Below are positions 27,329-37,116 of a stretch of 64,000 nucleotides of DNA, in pieces; within the stretch, counting starts at the first letter, position 1; each line of letters starts with the position of its first letter. The notes beneath the pieces were generated by a model. The model ran no database searches. It was not told where the DNA came from and worked only from the letters and a program-made list of their open reading frames with translations. Origin of the DNA: Cytobacillus depressus (GTDB taxonomy: Bacteria; Bacillota; Bacilli; Bacillales; Cytobacillaceae). Made by a program: the position numbers and the translations under genes. The stretch covers positions 62,001-126,000 of the forward strand of contig NZ_WBOS01000006.1 in the NCBI RefSeq assembly GCF_008923245.1. The letters are read 5' to 3'.

Positions 27329-28558
27329 GTGTATGACTTTGCAGTGGTTGGCGGAGGGATTGTCGGTTTATCAACGGGAATGGCACTTTATAAACGGTTT
27401 CCTCATGCGAAAGTAGCCATTATTGAAAAGGAGTCAGCTGTTGCAGAACATCAAACAGGGCACAATAGTGGAGTAATTCATTCAGGAATATATTACAAGC
27501 CTAATAGTTTCAAAGCACGTTTTGCGCGTCAGGGAAGTCAATCGATGACTGAATTCTGCCAAACCTACGGAATTGACCATGATATTTGCGGAAAAGTCAT
27601 TGTTGCCACAAAACAAGAGGAGTTACCCCTTCTTGAAAACTTATATAAACGTGGATTACAAAATGAATTAGCGATTCAAAAAATTGGTGTCGATGTATTG
27701 AAGGAAATCGAGCCAAATGTAAACGGTCTAGGGGCCATACGTGTTCCGCAGGCTGGTATCGTTAATTACAGACAAGTAAGTGAAAAATTTGCTGAAATTA
27801 TTCAGAAGCACGGTGGAGATATCCACCTAAATACAAAAGTAGTAAAAATGCACGAAGAAGCAGACCAAGTGACCATCGAGACAAATCGGGGTACATATCG
27901 AGCTAGTATGGTGATTAACTGTGCAGGACTTCACAGTGACCGTGTAGCTTTAGCAGCGGGATATAAAACAGATATGAAAATTTTGCCTTTCAGAGGCGAG
28001 TATTATAAATTGAAGCCTGAAAAACGCTATCTTGTCAAACATTTAATTTATCCAGTACCAAATCCAAAGTTTCCGTTTTTAGGGGTCCATTTTACCCGAA
28101 TGATCAGTGGCGAAGTCGATGCAGGACCAAATGCTGTGCTTAGCTTTAAGCGTGAAGGGTATAAAAAGACAGATTTTGATGTAAAAGATGTAATGGAATC
28201 TCTATGCTTTCCAGGTTTGTGGAAAATGGCTGGTAAATTTGCAAAAGAAGGGCTTGATGAATATGTCCGTTCATTTAGCAAAAAACAATTTACAAAAAGT
28301 CTGCAGGAATTAATTCCTGAAATTCAAGAAGATGATTTAATCCCTGCACCAGCTGGGGTTCGTGCCCAAGCATTAAGAAGCGATGGTAATATGGTCGATG
28401 ATTTCCATATTATTATGGGAAAACGAACGATTCATGTCTGTAATGCCCCATCCCCAGCGGCAACAGCTTCCATAGAAATTGGAAAAGAAATAGTTAATAG
28501 AATACCAGAACAGATGAATTTAAAAGAAGCAACACTATGCCAAGGGCTGTTTATGTGA
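27329..28558 (+). CDS. lhgO: L-2-hydroxyglutarate oxidase-like FAD enzyme (LhgO)
   Basis: A 409-residue flavoprotein of the DAO family: FAD dinucleotide motif VVGGGIVGLSTGMAL at the start, HNSGVIHSGIYY (typical of LhgO), VINCAGLHSDRVA, LPFRGEYYKL and the C-terminal PAPAGVRAQALRSDG. Known members oxidise L-2-hydroxyglutarate to 2-oxoglutarate with transfer to the quinone pool. GTG start behind GGGGGTGG, 34 nt after the IclR gene. With the GlcD/GlcF pair, the cluster holds oxidases for both configurations of a 2-hydroxyacid. The exact substrate is inference. Confidence 0.87.
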   Translation: MYDFAVVGGGIVGLSTGMALYKRFPHAKVAIIEKESAVAEHQTGHNSGVIHSGIYYKPNSFKARFARQGSQSMTEFCQTYGIDHDICGKVIVATKQEELPLLENLYKRGLQNELAIQKIGVDVLKEIEPNVNGLGAIRVPQAGIVNYRQVSEKFAEIIQKHGGDIHLNTKVVKMHEEADQVTIETNRGTYRASMVINCAGLHSDRVALAAGYKTDMKILPFRGEYYKLKPEKRYLVKHLIYPVPNPKFPFLGVHFTRMISGEVDAGPNAVLSFKREGYKKTDFDVKDVMESLCFPGLWKMAGKFAKEGLDEYVRSFSKKQFTKSLQELIPEIQEDDLIPAPAGVRAQALRSDGNMVDDFHIIMGKRTIHVCNAPSPAATASIEIGKEIVNRIPEQMNLKEATLCQGLFM

Positions 28559-28608
28559 ACCCTTGGCTCTTAATTTAACTGCGTAGTTAATCCAAGATGA
28601 CCTTCGAG

Positions 28609-30018
28609 CTATCGCTTTTTTGATTTTGAAACCCGCCAACATTTCATTAATTGGTGAATACCTACTTCAATTTGATCTAATGGAATACCACCAAAGCCAA
28701 ATAGAAAAGTTGGAAATTTATATTCAATGGGCTTTAATAGATAATCGCTTACTGGATAGATGGCAATATTGTCTCTTGCTGCAATCTGTTTTAACTGATC
28801 TTCACTTTTGGACAGGGGGACAGAAATTAAAATGTGCATTCCCGCTTTGTCTCCAGTGATCATAACATCAGGATAATACGTTTCAAATGTTTGTGTTAAT
28901 TTTTCATGTTTTTTACGATAAATTTTCCGCATACGGTTTAAGTGTTTGGAGAAATACCCATCTCTCATAAAATTAGCTAAAATATGTTGATCAAATCTCG
29001 GTACGGTTGCTGAGTAAAAACTAAATGTCTCTCTATATTTTGGCAATAATGTTGTAGGCAAAACAAAATAAGCAACACGTAATGAAGGCATTAATGATTT
29101 GGTAAAAGTGCTTATATAGATGACTTTATTGTTTTGGTCTAAACCGTGTAGAGCAGGAATAGGTTTTCCAATATAACGAAACTCACTATCATAATCGTCT
29201 TCAATAATGTAATGATTTTCATCTTTTACAGCCCATTTTAATAGTTGTGTTCTTCTTGTTGCTGATAGTACCGCACCCGTAGGGAATTGGTGAGAAGGTG
29301 TAATGTAAACAACATTGGCATTTGTTTTTTCAAGTTCATCCACATTTAATCCATCTTCATCAACCGGAATGGAGATAGCACTGTTTTGCAAATGTATTCT
29401 TGGGATTGCTGAATAGCCGGGATTTTCAAGGGCGAATATTGAATCATTTTCTAATAATCTTAGGATCATTGGAAGTAGATGTTCAGTTCCCGAACCAATG
29501 ACAATCTGTTCTGGTTTACATACAATCCCCCTTGATTGATATAGATATTTTGAAATTTCGGCTCTTAAAGCGTATTCTCCTTGAGGGTCTCCAATTTGTA
29601 AAAACTCTTTTGAACTACTATCATACAAGTTTTTTGCATATTTTCGCCAAAGTGAAAATGGGAATGAGTCGGTATCAATTTTTCCTGGATGAAAGTCAAA
29701 TTGATATATTTTTTGCTCGGCCTTATCTACTGGCATGTTTAAAGGCTCTTCTTCAATATATGGTAATTCATCTAGCTCTTCTACAAAAAATCCAATGCGA
29801 GGTTTAGATACGATATAGCCTTCTGCAGTAAGTTGGGAATAGGCAATTTCAATGGTTGTTTGACTGATATTTAAAAATTCAGCTAATTTTCTTTTAGATG
29901 GTAATTTATCTCCAACTTCAATTTGTTTATGGATAATCGCATACTTAATACCGATATAAAGCTGTTCATATAAAGGTTTTTCTTTATTTTTATCTAATTT
30001 CAACATTAGCATATCCAT
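28609..30018 (-). CDS. pdxR: MocR/GntR-type regulator PdxR
   Basis: A 469-residue fusion of an N-terminal GntR winged helix (KRKLAEFLNISQTTIEIAY) to an aminotransferase-fold domain. That domain has the PLP Lys in FTKSLMPSLRV, the phosphate region GSGTEHLLP and YIIEDDYDSEF. It is transcribed away from pdxST, which identifies it as PdxR, the pyridoxal-phosphate-sensing activator of pdxST in Gram-positive bacteria. ATG behind TTAGGTGA. It probably binds in the 105-bp divergent gap. Confidence 0.88.
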   Translation of the reverse strand: MDMLMLKLDKNKEKPLYEQLYIGIKYAIIHKQIEVGDKLPSKRKLAEFLNISQTTIEIAYSQLTAEGYIVSKPRIGFFVEELDELPYIEEEPLNMPVDKAEQKIYQFDFHPGKIDTDSFPFSLWRKYAKNLYDSSSKEFLQIGDPQGEYALRAEISKYLYQSRGIVCKPEQIVIGSGTEHLLPMILRLLENDSIFALENPGYSAIPRIHLQNSAISIPVDEDGLNVDELEKTNANVVYITPSHQFPTGAVLSATRRTQLLKWAVKDENHYIIEDDYDSEFRYIGKPIPALHGLDQNNKVIYISTFTKSLMPSLRVAYFVLPTTLLPKYRETFSFYSATVPRFDQHILANFMRDGYFSKHLNRMRKIYRKKHEKLTQTFETYYPDVMITGDKAGMHILISVPLSKSEDQLKQIAARDNIAIYPVSDYLLKPIEYKFPTFLFGFGGIPLDQIEVGIHQLMKCWRVSKSKKR

Positions 30019-30086
30019 CTGTAATTCACCTAACTGACCATATGAATTTTTAAAAAATTGGACCTTTTCACAAAGTCAATTTCTAT

Positions 30087-30092
30087 TATACT
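30087..30092 (+). promoter_or_regulatory. -10 element of pdxST in the pdxR-pdxS gap
   Basis: TATACT lies 37 bp before the pdxS start. No good -35 hexamer stands 16-18 bases upstream, as expected for an activator-dependent promoter. The imperfect inverted sequences AATTGGAC and GTCAATT (30054-30081) overlap the -35 zone and may be a PdxR site. Confidence 0.45.
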
Positions 30093-30123
30093 AGGAATCA
30101 ATAAATGAATGGAGGTTATTTTT

Positions 30124-31008
30124 ATGAAACAACTTGGTACAGAGAGAGTAAAACGTGGAATGGCAGAAATGCAAAAAGGTGGCGTTATTATGGACGTCAT
30201 TAATGCAGAACAGGCAAAAATCGCAGAAGCTGCAGGTGCAGTTGCTGTTATGGCTTTAGAGCGAGTCCCATCAGATATTCGAAAAGCTGGAGGCGTAGCC
30301 CGTATGGCGGATCCTCGTATTGTAGAGGAAGTGATGAACGCTGTAACCATCCCAGTAATGGCAAAAGCTCGTATTGGCCATATAGTAGAAGCACGGGTAT
30401 TAGAATCAATGGGCGTCGATTACATTGATGAAAGTGAAGTATTAACACCTGCTGATGAAGAATACCATTTATTAAAAAGTGACTTCACAGTACCTTTTGT
30501 TTGTGGATGCCGCGATTTAGGGGAAGCTGCGCGTCGTATTGGAGAAGGCGCTGCCATGTTACGTACGAAAGGTGAGCCGGGGACAGGAAATATTGTAGAA
30601 GCTGTTCGTCATATTCGAAAAGTGAATGCACAAGTAAGACGAGTTGTTGGTATGAGTACAGATGAATTAATGACAGAAGCAAAAAATTTAGGAGCATCGT
30701 TTGAATTATTACTAGAAATCAAAAAATTAGGGCGCTTACCAGTTGTAAACTTTGCTGCTGGTGGGGTGGCGACTCCTGCTGATGCCGCTTTAATGATGGA
30801 ACTTGGAGCAGATGGTGTATTCGTAGGGTCAGGTATTTTCAAATCTGAAAACCCAGAAAAATTCGCACGTGCCATTGTAGAGGCAACAACACACTATCAA
30901 GACTATAAACTGATTGCTGAAATTTCAAAAGAGTTAGGAACACCAATGAAAGGTATTGATATTGCAACACTTGATGTAAGTGAACGTATGCAGGAACGTG
31001 GTTGGTAA
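30124..31008 (+). CDS. pdxS: Pyridoxal 5'-phosphate synthase subunit PdxS
   Basis: At 294 residues this is the standard PdxS length. Motifs: [48 protein letters not shown] (with the first active-site Lys), [10 protein letters not shown] and [19 protein letters not shown]. PdxS builds PLP from ribose 5-phosphate, glyceraldehyde 3-phosphate and ammonia supplied by PdxT. The ATG at 30124 is chosen since GGAGGT lies between it and the ATG at 30109. pdxT begins one base after its stop. Confidence 0.97.
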   Translation: MKQLGTERVKRGMAEMQKGGVIMDVINAEQAKIAEAAGAVAVMALERVPSDIRKAGGVARMADPRIVEEVMNAVTIPVMAKARIGHIVEARVLESMGVDYIDESEVLTPADEEYHLLKSDFTVPFVCGCRDLGEAARRIGEGAAMLRTKGEPGTGNIVEAVRHIRKVNAQVRRVVGMSTDELMTEAKNLGASFELLLEIKKLGRLPVVNFAAGGVATPADAALMMELGADGVFVGSGIFKSENPEKFARAIVEATTHYQDYKLIAEISKELGTPMKGIDIATLDVSERMQERGW

Positions 31009-31009
31009 T

Positions 31010-31600
31010 ATGTTAAAAATTGGTATACTTGCATTACAAGGTGCAGTTAGAGAACATATTAGACAAATTGAAGAGCTTGATTGTGAGGCAATTCCAGTTA
31101 AATCGATTGACGATCTAAAGGAAATAAATGGCCTTGTGTTACCTGGCGGCGAAAGCACAACAATAAGTAAACTAGTGGACCGTTATGATTTAATAGAACC
31201 AATTCGTGATTTAGCTGACAATGGAATACCAATGTTTGGAACATGTGCGGGCCTGATTTTATTAGCCAAAAAAGTCGTGGGATATGATGAGCCTCATCTA
31301 GGCTTAATGGATGTAGTGGTTGAACGGAATTCATTTGGACGCCAAGTAGATAGTTTTGAAGTAGAGCTATCCATGCTAGGTGAAGAGGAAGACATTCCTG
31401 CTGTTTTTATCCGGGCACCACATATCGTAATTGCAGGTGAAAATGTTGAAGTTCTCGCAAAACATGAAGAGCGCATTGTTTTAGCTCGCGATGGCCAGTT
31501 TTTAGGTTGTTCCTTTCATCCAGAGTTAACAGAAGATACTAGAATTATGAAGTATTTTATTAATATGGTAAGAGAGAACACGATTATTAGCTCTCAATAG
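31010..31600 (+). CDS. pdxT: Pyridoxal 5'-phosphate synthase glutaminase subunit PdxT
   Basis: 196 residues, class I glutamine amidotransferase: [21 protein letters not shown], the nucleophile Cys in [11 protein letters not shown] and the His/Glu pair in [10 protein letters not shown]. It releases ammonia from glutamine and channels it to PdxS. ATG at 31010 lies one base after the pdxS stop, so translation is coupled; an in-frame upstream ATG inside pdxS is not needed. Confidence 0.97.
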   Translation: MLKIGILALQGAVREHIRQIEELDCEAIPVKSIDDLKEINGLVLPGGESTTISKLVDRYDLIEPIRDLADNGIPMFGTCAGLILLAKKVVGYDEPHLGLMDVVVERNSFGRQVDSFEVELSMLGEEEDIPAVFIRAPHIVIAGENVEVLAKHEERIVLARDGQFLGCSFHPELTEDTRIMKYFINMVRENTIISSQ

Positions 31601-31668
31601 GAATGTCTTCAATTTAACTAAAAGTGTCGTCTTTAAGAGCTTTGACACAGAATAAATATTAATATTAT

Positions 31669-31720
31669 AGAGCCCAAATATGCAGTTTTAATATACTACT
31701 TGCGTATTTTGGCTCTTTTT
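31669..31720 (+). terminator. Terminator of pdxST
   Basis: AGAGCC-CAAATATGC pairs with GCGTATTTTGGCTCT over a long stem, followed by TTTTT. Confidence 0.85.
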
Positions 31721-31798
31721 ACATATCGTTAATATATGTTATAATAAAATGAATATTTAGTATTTTATGGAATCAGACAAAAAGGAAGGTGTTTAGAC

Positions 31799-32584
31799 TT
31801 GGAGCTAAATTTACATAATAAAGTCGCACTTGTCATAGCCTCTAGTCAAGGTCTAGGAAAAGCAATAGCAACACAACTCGTAAAAGAAGGAGCAAGTGTT
31901 ATGCTAACAAGCCGAGATGGTGAAAAGTTAGCTAGTGTACAAAAAGAGTTAGAGGCATTAAATAAAGGGCGAGTTTCCTATTGCCCAGCTGATATTACAA
32001 AAGTAGAAGACATTCAAACGTTAGTTCGCAAAACTAATGATGAATTCGGTAAAATTGATATTTTAATTAATAATGCTGGTGGACCTCCTGTCGGATCATT
32101 TGAATCATTCTCTGATAAAGACTGGCAAGATGCATTTGAGCTAAACTTGTTGAGTTATATTAGAATCATCCGTGAAGTTCTTCCAGATTTAAAAGAAGCA
32201 GGTGGCCGAATTATTAATATTGCTTCTTCTTCTATTAAACAACCTATACCTGGACTTATTCTTTCAAATACATTTCGAACAGGTATTGTAGGTCTAGCCA
32301 AAACATTAGCAGAAGAACTGGCTCCATATAACATATTAGTGAATACAGTTGCACCTGGAAGAATTGCAACAGAGCGTGTTGCACACCTTGATCAAGCGAA
32401 TGCTGAAAGATTAGGTGTTTCTAAGGAAAAAGTTAAAGAAAACGCCCAAAATAATATTCCCTTAAAACGGTATGGAACGCCAGAGGAATTTGCTAATGTA
32501 GTAACATTTTTAGTTTCCGATGCAAGTACTTATGTAACTGGGAGTTCCATTTTAGTCGACGGAGGAATGATTAAATCGATTTAA
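31799..32584 (+). CDS. SDR-family oxidoreductase with altered active site
   Basis: A 261-residue short-chain dehydrogenase/reductase. Cofactor loop ASSQGLGKAIA, NNAGGPP, the Ser motif INIASSSIKQP (about 139-149) and SSILVDGGM near the end are all present. At the YxxxK catalytic positions, Ser 156 and Arg 160 (LSNTFRTGIVGLAK) stand in place of Tyr and Lys. This is seen in a subgroup of SDRs related to YkvO-like proteins, so the usual proton relay is missing. TTG start behind AAGGAAGGTG. No operon partner; terminators lie on both sides. Confidence 0.82.
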   Translation: MELNLHNKVALVIASSQGLGKAIATQLVKEGASVMLTSRDGEKLASVQKELEALNKGRVSYCPADITKVEDIQTLVRKTNDEFGKIDILINNAGGPPVGSFESFSDKDWQDAFELNLLSYIRIIREVLPDLKEAGGRIINIASSSIKQPIPGLILSNTFRTGIVGLAKTLAEELAPYNILVNTVAPGRIATERVAHLDQANAERLGVSKEKVKENAQNNIPLKRYGTPEEFANVVTFLVSDASTYVTGSSILVDGGMIKSI

Positions 32585-32622
32585 TATATAAATTTATGCA
32601 ATTAGGATTTCCCCTAAGAACG

Positions 32623-32657
32623 AAAAAGGATCTGGAGCCATCCACGATCCTTTTTAT
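32623..32657 (+). terminator. Terminator of the SDR gene
   Basis: AAAAAGGATC and GATCCTTTTT enclose a 13-nt loop; the T-run completes a standard terminator 40 bp past the stop. Confidence 0.85.
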
Positions 32658-32979
32658 TATTGATTTAAGACATTGGCGAAAAATTCCATTATAACCTTGA
32701 AATAGATGGCTATCGTATACGTTTCTTTTAGATCCTTGGTAATCACTTGACTCTATCTTCATTGACCAACCTCTTAACCGAACCATCAACTAGGTCTTTA
32801 GTCAAGAGGTATATACCAATGTCCTCTAGAATCTATAAATATCAAAACCACGAAGCATATAAAATATGCCTATCTACCAATAGAAATTAACAAGCTAATC
32901 CTGTATCCTTTAATAAAAACAATAAAAAGACGAAACAATTACTTTGAAAATAATAGATAAGAAATTTGGAGGTATGTTT
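32658..32979. other. Intergenic stretch before ftsZ
   Basis: About 320 bases with no gene that I can support. A loose hairpin (ACCTCTT, 32767-32773, with AAGAGGT near 32804-32810) is present, but no recognisable riboswitch. I see no good sigma-A promoter directly before the ftsZ copy. Confidence 0.4.
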
Positions 32980-34122
32980 ATGTTAGAGTTCGAGGGGAAT
33001 ATAAATGAAAACGCTAAGATCAAGGTAATTGGGGTTGGCGGTGGGGGGAACAACGCCGTGAACCGTATGATCGAGGACGGTGTAGAGGGTGTTGAGTTTA
33101 TTGCCCTTAATACGGATGCTCAGGCTCTTAAACAGTCAAAGGCAGAGATCACGATGCAAATTGGCGCGAGGTTGACGCGAGGCTTAGGTGCAGGTGCAAA
33201 CCCGGAGGTAGGAAGGAAAGCAGTAGAAGAAAGTAAACAACAAATCCAGGAATTATTAAAAGGGGCCGACATGGTATTCGTTACTGCTGGAATGGGCGGC
33301 GGTACGGGAACGGGAGCGGCACCAGCTATTGCGAAAATTTCCCGTGAACTTGGTGCTTTGACAATTGGTGTCGTTACACGCCCATTTAAGTTTGAAGGTC
33401 GTAAGCGAGCGGCCAATGCAGCGAGCGGCATTGAAGCTATGAAAGAAGCTGTAGACACATTGATTATTATTCCCAATGATCGATTGTTGGAAATTGTCGA
33501 TAAAAAAACACCTATGGTTGAAGCGTTCCGCGAAGCAGATAATGTCCTTCGCCAGGGGGTGCAAGGGATTTCGGATTTAATTGCTTTACCTGGTTTGATC
33601 AACCTTGACTTTGCAGACGTGAAAACGATTATGTCCAATCAAGGTACTGCCCTTATGGGGATCGGGTTAGCCAAAGGGAAAGATAGAGCAGTTGAAGCCG
33701 CCAAAGCTGCTATTGAAAGTCCTTTACTGGAAACGTCCATCACAGGAGCCCGCGGAGTTTTAATGAACATTACGGGTGGCAGCGACTTAAGTTTATTTGA
33801 AGTTCAAGAGGCCGCAAGCATCGTTGCTTCTGCTTCAGATGAAGAGTTAAACATGATTTTTGGTTCTGTCATTAACGAGAATTTAAAAGATCAGATTTTA
33901 GTAACAGTGATTGCGACAGGGTTTACTGAACAGGAGATTCCAGCAAAAGTGACTCCGCCTGCGAAAGAAGAGGTTTCGAATGTGCGCCGAGAATCACAAC
34001 ATGCTCGTGTTCATCAAGTTGAGAGCGACAGATTACCTCAAAATGAAAGAGAACGTCCGCAACCGTCACTTGAATCTCTAGAGATTCCTGCTTTTTTACG
34101 TAATCGGAGAAACCGGTTTTAA
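32980..34122 (+). CDS. ftsZ: Cell division protein FtsZ, stand-alone copy
   Basis: 380 residues, highly similar to Bacillus Fts[21 protein letters not shown], the tubulin signature [23 protein letters not shown], and an intact T7 loop [11 protein letters not shown] that completes the GTPase site of the next subunit. The C-terminal tail [12 protein letters not shown] is the peptide that binds FtsA/SepF/EzrA. GGAGG lies 7 nt before the ATG at 32980. The gene is alone: no ftsA or murein genes are nearby, although the main bacillar ftsZ sits in the division cluster. It is therefore probably a second, full-length paralogue. Confidence 0.95.
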   Translation: MLEFEGNINENAKIKVIGVGGGGNNAVNRMIEDGVEGVEFIALNTDAQALKQSKAEITMQIGARLTRGLGAGANPEVGRKAVEESKQQIQELLKGADMVFVTAGMGGGTGTGAAPAIAKISRELGALTIGVVTRPFKFEGRKRAANAASGIEAMKEAVDTLIIIPNDRLLEIVDKKTPMVEAFREADNVLRQGVQGISDLIALPGLINLDFADVKTIMSNQGTALMGIGLAKGKDRAVEAAKAAIESPLLETSITGARGVLMNITGGSDLSLFEVQEAASIVASASDEELNMIFGSVINENLKDQILVTVIATGFTEQEIPAKVTPPAKEEVSNVRRESQHARVHQVESDRLPQNERERPQPSLESLEIPAFLRNRRNRF

Positions 34123-34275
34123 TCAAAAGGTTTTTGGGGAATAACTTTTTGTGGGCCATATACAAGCCATAGCTAATAATAAAGAAATTAAAACATATCC
34201 GAAAATATTATGCTGCTGGTTTAAGTATATACAAAGCTGTTCAGGTTTTGATGCTCTTTAATATGTCTTAAACTA

Positions 34276-34333
34276 CTCCCGCTTACTTTCTAGCGAAATT
34301 TGAAGCGGGAGATTCCTACTTTTTATTTTTTCC
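34276..34333 (+). terminator. Hairpin and T-rich tract after ftsZ
   Basis: CTCCCGCTT and AAGCGGGAG form a perfect 9-bp stem (34276-34311), then a T-rich tract. The distance from the ftsZ stop is about 150 bases, in which no gene is seen. Confidence 0.6.
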
Positions 34334-34386
34334 TCAACGTAGTAAATCGCTTTTTCCTACCGTATACCCCCTTTTACTTGCAATAA

Positions 34387-34461
34387 ATCAAAAAAAGTTG
34401 ATTTATTGTTTGCATCTACATAATTATTTTGTGTACACTTTAAATATCAAAAAAAATTGAT
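34387..34461 (+). promoter_or_regulatory. ars promoter with two identical ArsR operators
   Basis: ATCAAAAAAAGTTGAT (34387-34402) and ATCAAAAAAAATTGAT (34446-34461) share the form ATCAA-N6-TTGAT and bracket a promoter (TTGCAT, 18 bases, TACACT). This fits ArsR repression released by arsenite. Confidence 0.75.
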
Positions 34462-34477
34462 GAAAGGAAAGTTGTAT

Positions 34478-34792
34478 ATGAATGTAATAACAATGCAGTT
34501 TGAACAATATGAAAAGAAATTTAAAGCTTTAGCTGATCAGAAACGCTTGGAAATCATGTATGAACTTTGTCAAAGAGGGAAGACATGTGTATGTGATTTA
34601 ACAGAGGTATTTGAAATGCCCCAATCGAAGCTTTCCTATCACTTAAAGATTTTGTTAGATGCTGGATTAGTAATAAAAGAAGCAAAGGGTACATGGAGTT
34701 ATTACGATTTAAATGATACGGAAGTAAACAGTTTATTATCAGAAGAATTATGCTGCGTTTTTAGAAAAACAGGTAAAGGAAGTTGCTGCTAA
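34478..34792 (+). CDS. arsR: Arsenical-resistance repressor ArsR
   Basis: The 104-residue winged-helix repressor carries the As(III) site TCVCDLTE in the recognition region (about residues 32-39), followed by the DNA helix MPQSKLSYHLKILLDAG. The C-terminus adds Cys pairs (LCCVF and GSCC). ATG at 34478 lies 8 nt after AAAGGA; the frame opens upstream without need. It should bind the two operators before it and repress arsR and the pump and reductase genes that follow. Confidence 0.92.
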   Translation: MNVITMQFEQYEKKFKALADQKRLEIMYELCQRGKTCVCDLTEVFEMPQSKLSYHLKILLDAGLVIKEAKGTWSYYDLNDTEVNSLLSEELCCVFRKTGKGSCC

Positions 34793-34838
34793 TAAGAAGG
34801 AAATATGTGCACCGTGTGAGTGATGGAGGTTAAATTTA

Positions 34839-36134
34839 GTGATTACAGCAATATTAGCAACAATAATTTTTTTAGCAACACTTCTTCTCGTTATCTGGCA
34901 GCCAAAAGGATTAAATATTGGTTGGAGTGCATGTGGCGGCGCTATCGTAGCTTTATTATTAGGTATAGTTGGATTTAATGATGTACTTGAAGTTATCGGA
35001 ATTACGTGGAATGCGACATTATCATTTGTAGCGATCATTCTTATTTCATTGATATTAGACGAGATTGGATTATTTGAATGGGCGGCACTACATATGGCCA
35101 GAGCTGCTAAGGGAAATGGAATTAAAATGTTTGTCTATATTAGTATTTTAGGAGCCATCGTCGCTGCATTATTTGCAAATGATGGAGCTGCCTTAATTTT
35201 GACGCCAATTGTTTTAGCAATGGTACGTAATTTGAAATATAAAGAAAAGATGATCTTTCCATTTATTATGGCGAGTGGATTTATTGCAGACACGACATCT
35301 TTACCATTTGTGGTAAGTAACTTAGTTAACATTGTATCTGCAGATTACTTTAACATTGGATTTGTAGAGTATGCTTCAAGAATGATTATTCCTAACTTTT
35401 TCTCACTAATAGCAACGATTACGGTCTTATTAATTTATTTTAGAAAAAGTATTCCAAATACATATAACGTATCTAAATTAAGAAAACCTGTAGAAGCAAT
35501 TAAGGACTTTAAAATGTTTCGACTTTCTTGGTATGTTCTTGGGATATTACTGATTGGTTATTTTTCCAGCGAATTCACCCAAATACCTGTTTCAATTGTT
35601 GCAGGGGTCATTGCAATCTTCTTTTTATTGATGGCCAGAAGAAGTAATGTAGTTAATACAAAAACAGTTGTAAAAGGTGCTCCCTGGGCAATTGTCTTTT
35701 TCTCAATAGGGATGTATGTAGTCGTATATGGTTTAGGAAATGCTTGGTTAACTGAATCGTTAGCTAGTGTCATTCAAGCAACTGCTAACCAAGGTTTATT
35801 TGTTGCAACGATAGGTATGGGCTTTATAGCAGCTTTCTTATCATCCTTGATGAATAATATGCCAACTGTCATGATCGATGCACTGGCAATTGCTGAAACA
35901 AATACTTCCGGTACAATCCGGGAAGCGCTTATTTATGCCAATGTCATTGGTTCCGATTTAGGTCCGAAAATTACTCCGATCGGATCGTTAGCCACCTTAG
36001 TATGGCTCCATGTTTTATCTCAAAAAGGAGTTAAAATCTCATGGGGAACCTATTTTAAAACAGGGATTGCATTAACGATTCCCATTCTCTTTATCACATT
36101 ACTAGGTCTATACGTAGCCTTATTACTTTACTAA
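34839..36134 (+). CDS. arsB: Arsenite efflux permease, ArsB family
   Basis: A 431-residue membrane protein with 11-12 helices. Family motifs: [58 protein letters not shown] and [15 protein letters not shown]. This is the ArsB/ion-transporter type, not the ACR3 type. It exports As(III) (or antimonite) driven by the membrane potential. GTG start behind ATGGAGG. It sits between arsR and arsC in one operon. Confidence 0.93.
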   Translation: MITAILATIIFLATLLLVIWQPKGLNIGWSACGGAIVALLLGIVGFNDVLEVIGITWNATLSFVAIILISLILDEIGLFEWAALHMARAAKGNGIKMFVYISILGAIVAALFANDGAALILTPIVLAMVRNLKYKEKMIFPFIMASGFIADTTSLPFVVSNLVNIVSADYFNIGFVEYASRMIIPNFFSLIATITVLLIYFRKSIPNTYNVSKLRKPVEAIKDFKMFRLSWYVLGILLIGYFSSEFTQIPVSIVAGVIAIFFLLMARRSNVVNTKTVVKGAPWAIVFFSIGMYVVVYGLGNAWLTESLASVIQATANQGLFVATIGMGFIAAFLSSLMNNMPTVMIDALAIAETNTSGTIREALIYANVIGSDLGPKITPIGSLATLVWLHVLSQKGVKISWGTYFKTGIALTIPILFITLLGLYVALLLY

Positions 36135-36149
36135 AAGGAGAAATATGAC

Positions 36150-36551
36150 ATGTCTAAGAAATCAATCTACTTCTTATGTACAGGAAACTCTTGCAGAAGC
36201 CAAATGGCAGAAGGTTGGGCGAAGAAATATTTAGGTGATGAGTGGAGCGTATACAGTGCTGGAATAGAAGCACATGGATTAAACTCGAATGCTGTAAAGG
36301 CCATGCAGGAAGCTGGTGTTGATATATCCAGTCAAGCATCAGATATTATTGATCCTGAAATCTTAAATAATGCTGATTTGGTGGTTACATTATGTGGAGA
36401 TGCTGCTGATAAATGCCCAATCACACCGCCGTATGTTAAACGTGAACACTGGGGATTTGATGATCCTGCTGGGAAAGAGTGGTCCGAATTCCAGCGTGTT
36501 CGTGACGCAATTGGTGAACGGATTAAGCAATTTAGTGAAACAGGGAAATAA
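36150..36551 (+). CDS. arsC: Thioredoxin-coupled arsenate reductase ArsC
   Basis: 133 residues, low-molecular-weight phosphatase fold. The phosphate loop is CTGNSCRSQ with nucleophile Cys 10, and Cys 82 and Cys 89 ([11 protein letters not shown]) complete the three-cysteine relay of thioredoxin-dependent ArsC. It reduces arsenate to arsenite for the pump encoded 15 nt upstream. AAAGGAG precedes the ATG. Confidence 0.95.
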   Translation: MSKKSIYFLCTGNSCRSQMAEGWAKKYLGDEWSVYSAGIEAHGLNSNAVKAMQEAGVDISSQASDIIDPEILNNADLVVTLCGDAADKCPITPPYVKREHWGFDDPAGKEWSEFQRVRDAIGERIKQFSETGK

Positions 36552-36719
36552 GAAGCACTTAGCATGAACTAATAACTAACAATGAGGGCTACCTTAAACA
36601 CCTTATCATATTAGCAGTTTCAGCTTACTATCTTACGAATTTGTAGCTTAATCCATTGAATAAATAATAAAGAAGCAACATAAGGAGAATAAAACTAATC
36701 CAATTTGTCAAAAATAAAA

Positions 36720-36768
36720 TTGACTGGACACCAATTAGTGTCATATAATTAAGACACCAATTGGTGTC
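36720..36768 (+). promoter_or_regulatory. Promoter with two palindromic operators
   Basis: TTGACT (36720-36725), 18 bases and TATAAT (36744-36749) form a promoter. GACACCAATTAGTGTC (36727-36742) fills the spacer and GACACCAATTGGTGTC (36753-36768) follows the -10. Both are 16-bp palindromes, 26 bp apart. They are ideally placed for repression by the ArsR-family protein encoded next. Confidence 0.85.
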
Positions 36769-36789
36769 ATTTTAAGGGGGAGGGGGCTT

Positions 36790-37116
36790 TTGAAAGAGAA
36801 AAATCAAGAGCGTGATGTTTATGTAGCTATTGCTGACCCAACAAGACGTAAGTTGCTACGATTGTTGGCAGATGCAGAAGAGTTACCTCTTCACGAATTA
36901 ACCGTTCAATTTCAAATGGGGCGTACCGCTGTTTCTAAACATTTGGCTATCCTTAAAGACGCTGGTCTAGTGGCTGACCGTAAAGTGGGTAGAGAAACAA
37001 GATATCGACTACTTGCAGCTCCCCTACAGGAAATTAAAGATTGGGTATCCTTTTACGAGAAATTTTGGATGGGAAATGTGGCGCTTTTAAAAACTTTATT
37101 AGAGGAGGAAAAATAA
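36790..37116 (+). CDS. ArsR-family regulator paired with an AHSA1 protein
   Basis: A 108-residue winged helix: DPTRRKLLRLLADAEELPLHELT, recognition helix MGRTAVSKHLAILKDAGLV, and RKVGRETRYRLLAAPLQEI. No metal-binding Cys is present, so it is of the non-metal type usually found with SRPBCC proteins. TTG start behind a GGGGGAGGGGG tract. Its stop overlaps the AHSA1 start (TAATG). It probably represses its own operon through the two palindromes upstream. Confidence 0.9.
   Translation: MKEKNQERDVYVAIADPTRRKLLRLLADAEELPLHELTVQFQMGRTAVSKHLAILKDAGLVADRKVGRETRYRLLAAPLQEIKDWVSFYEKFWMGNVALLKTLLEEEK

Noticed and set aside
32571..32789. 72-residue minus-strand frame between SDR and ftsZ
   Set aside because: It runs through the SDR terminator, has no ribosome binding site and matches no family I know.
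33120..33638. 172-residue minus-strand frame inside ftsZ
   Set aside because: Antisense shadow caused by the codon bias of ftsZ; no start signal.
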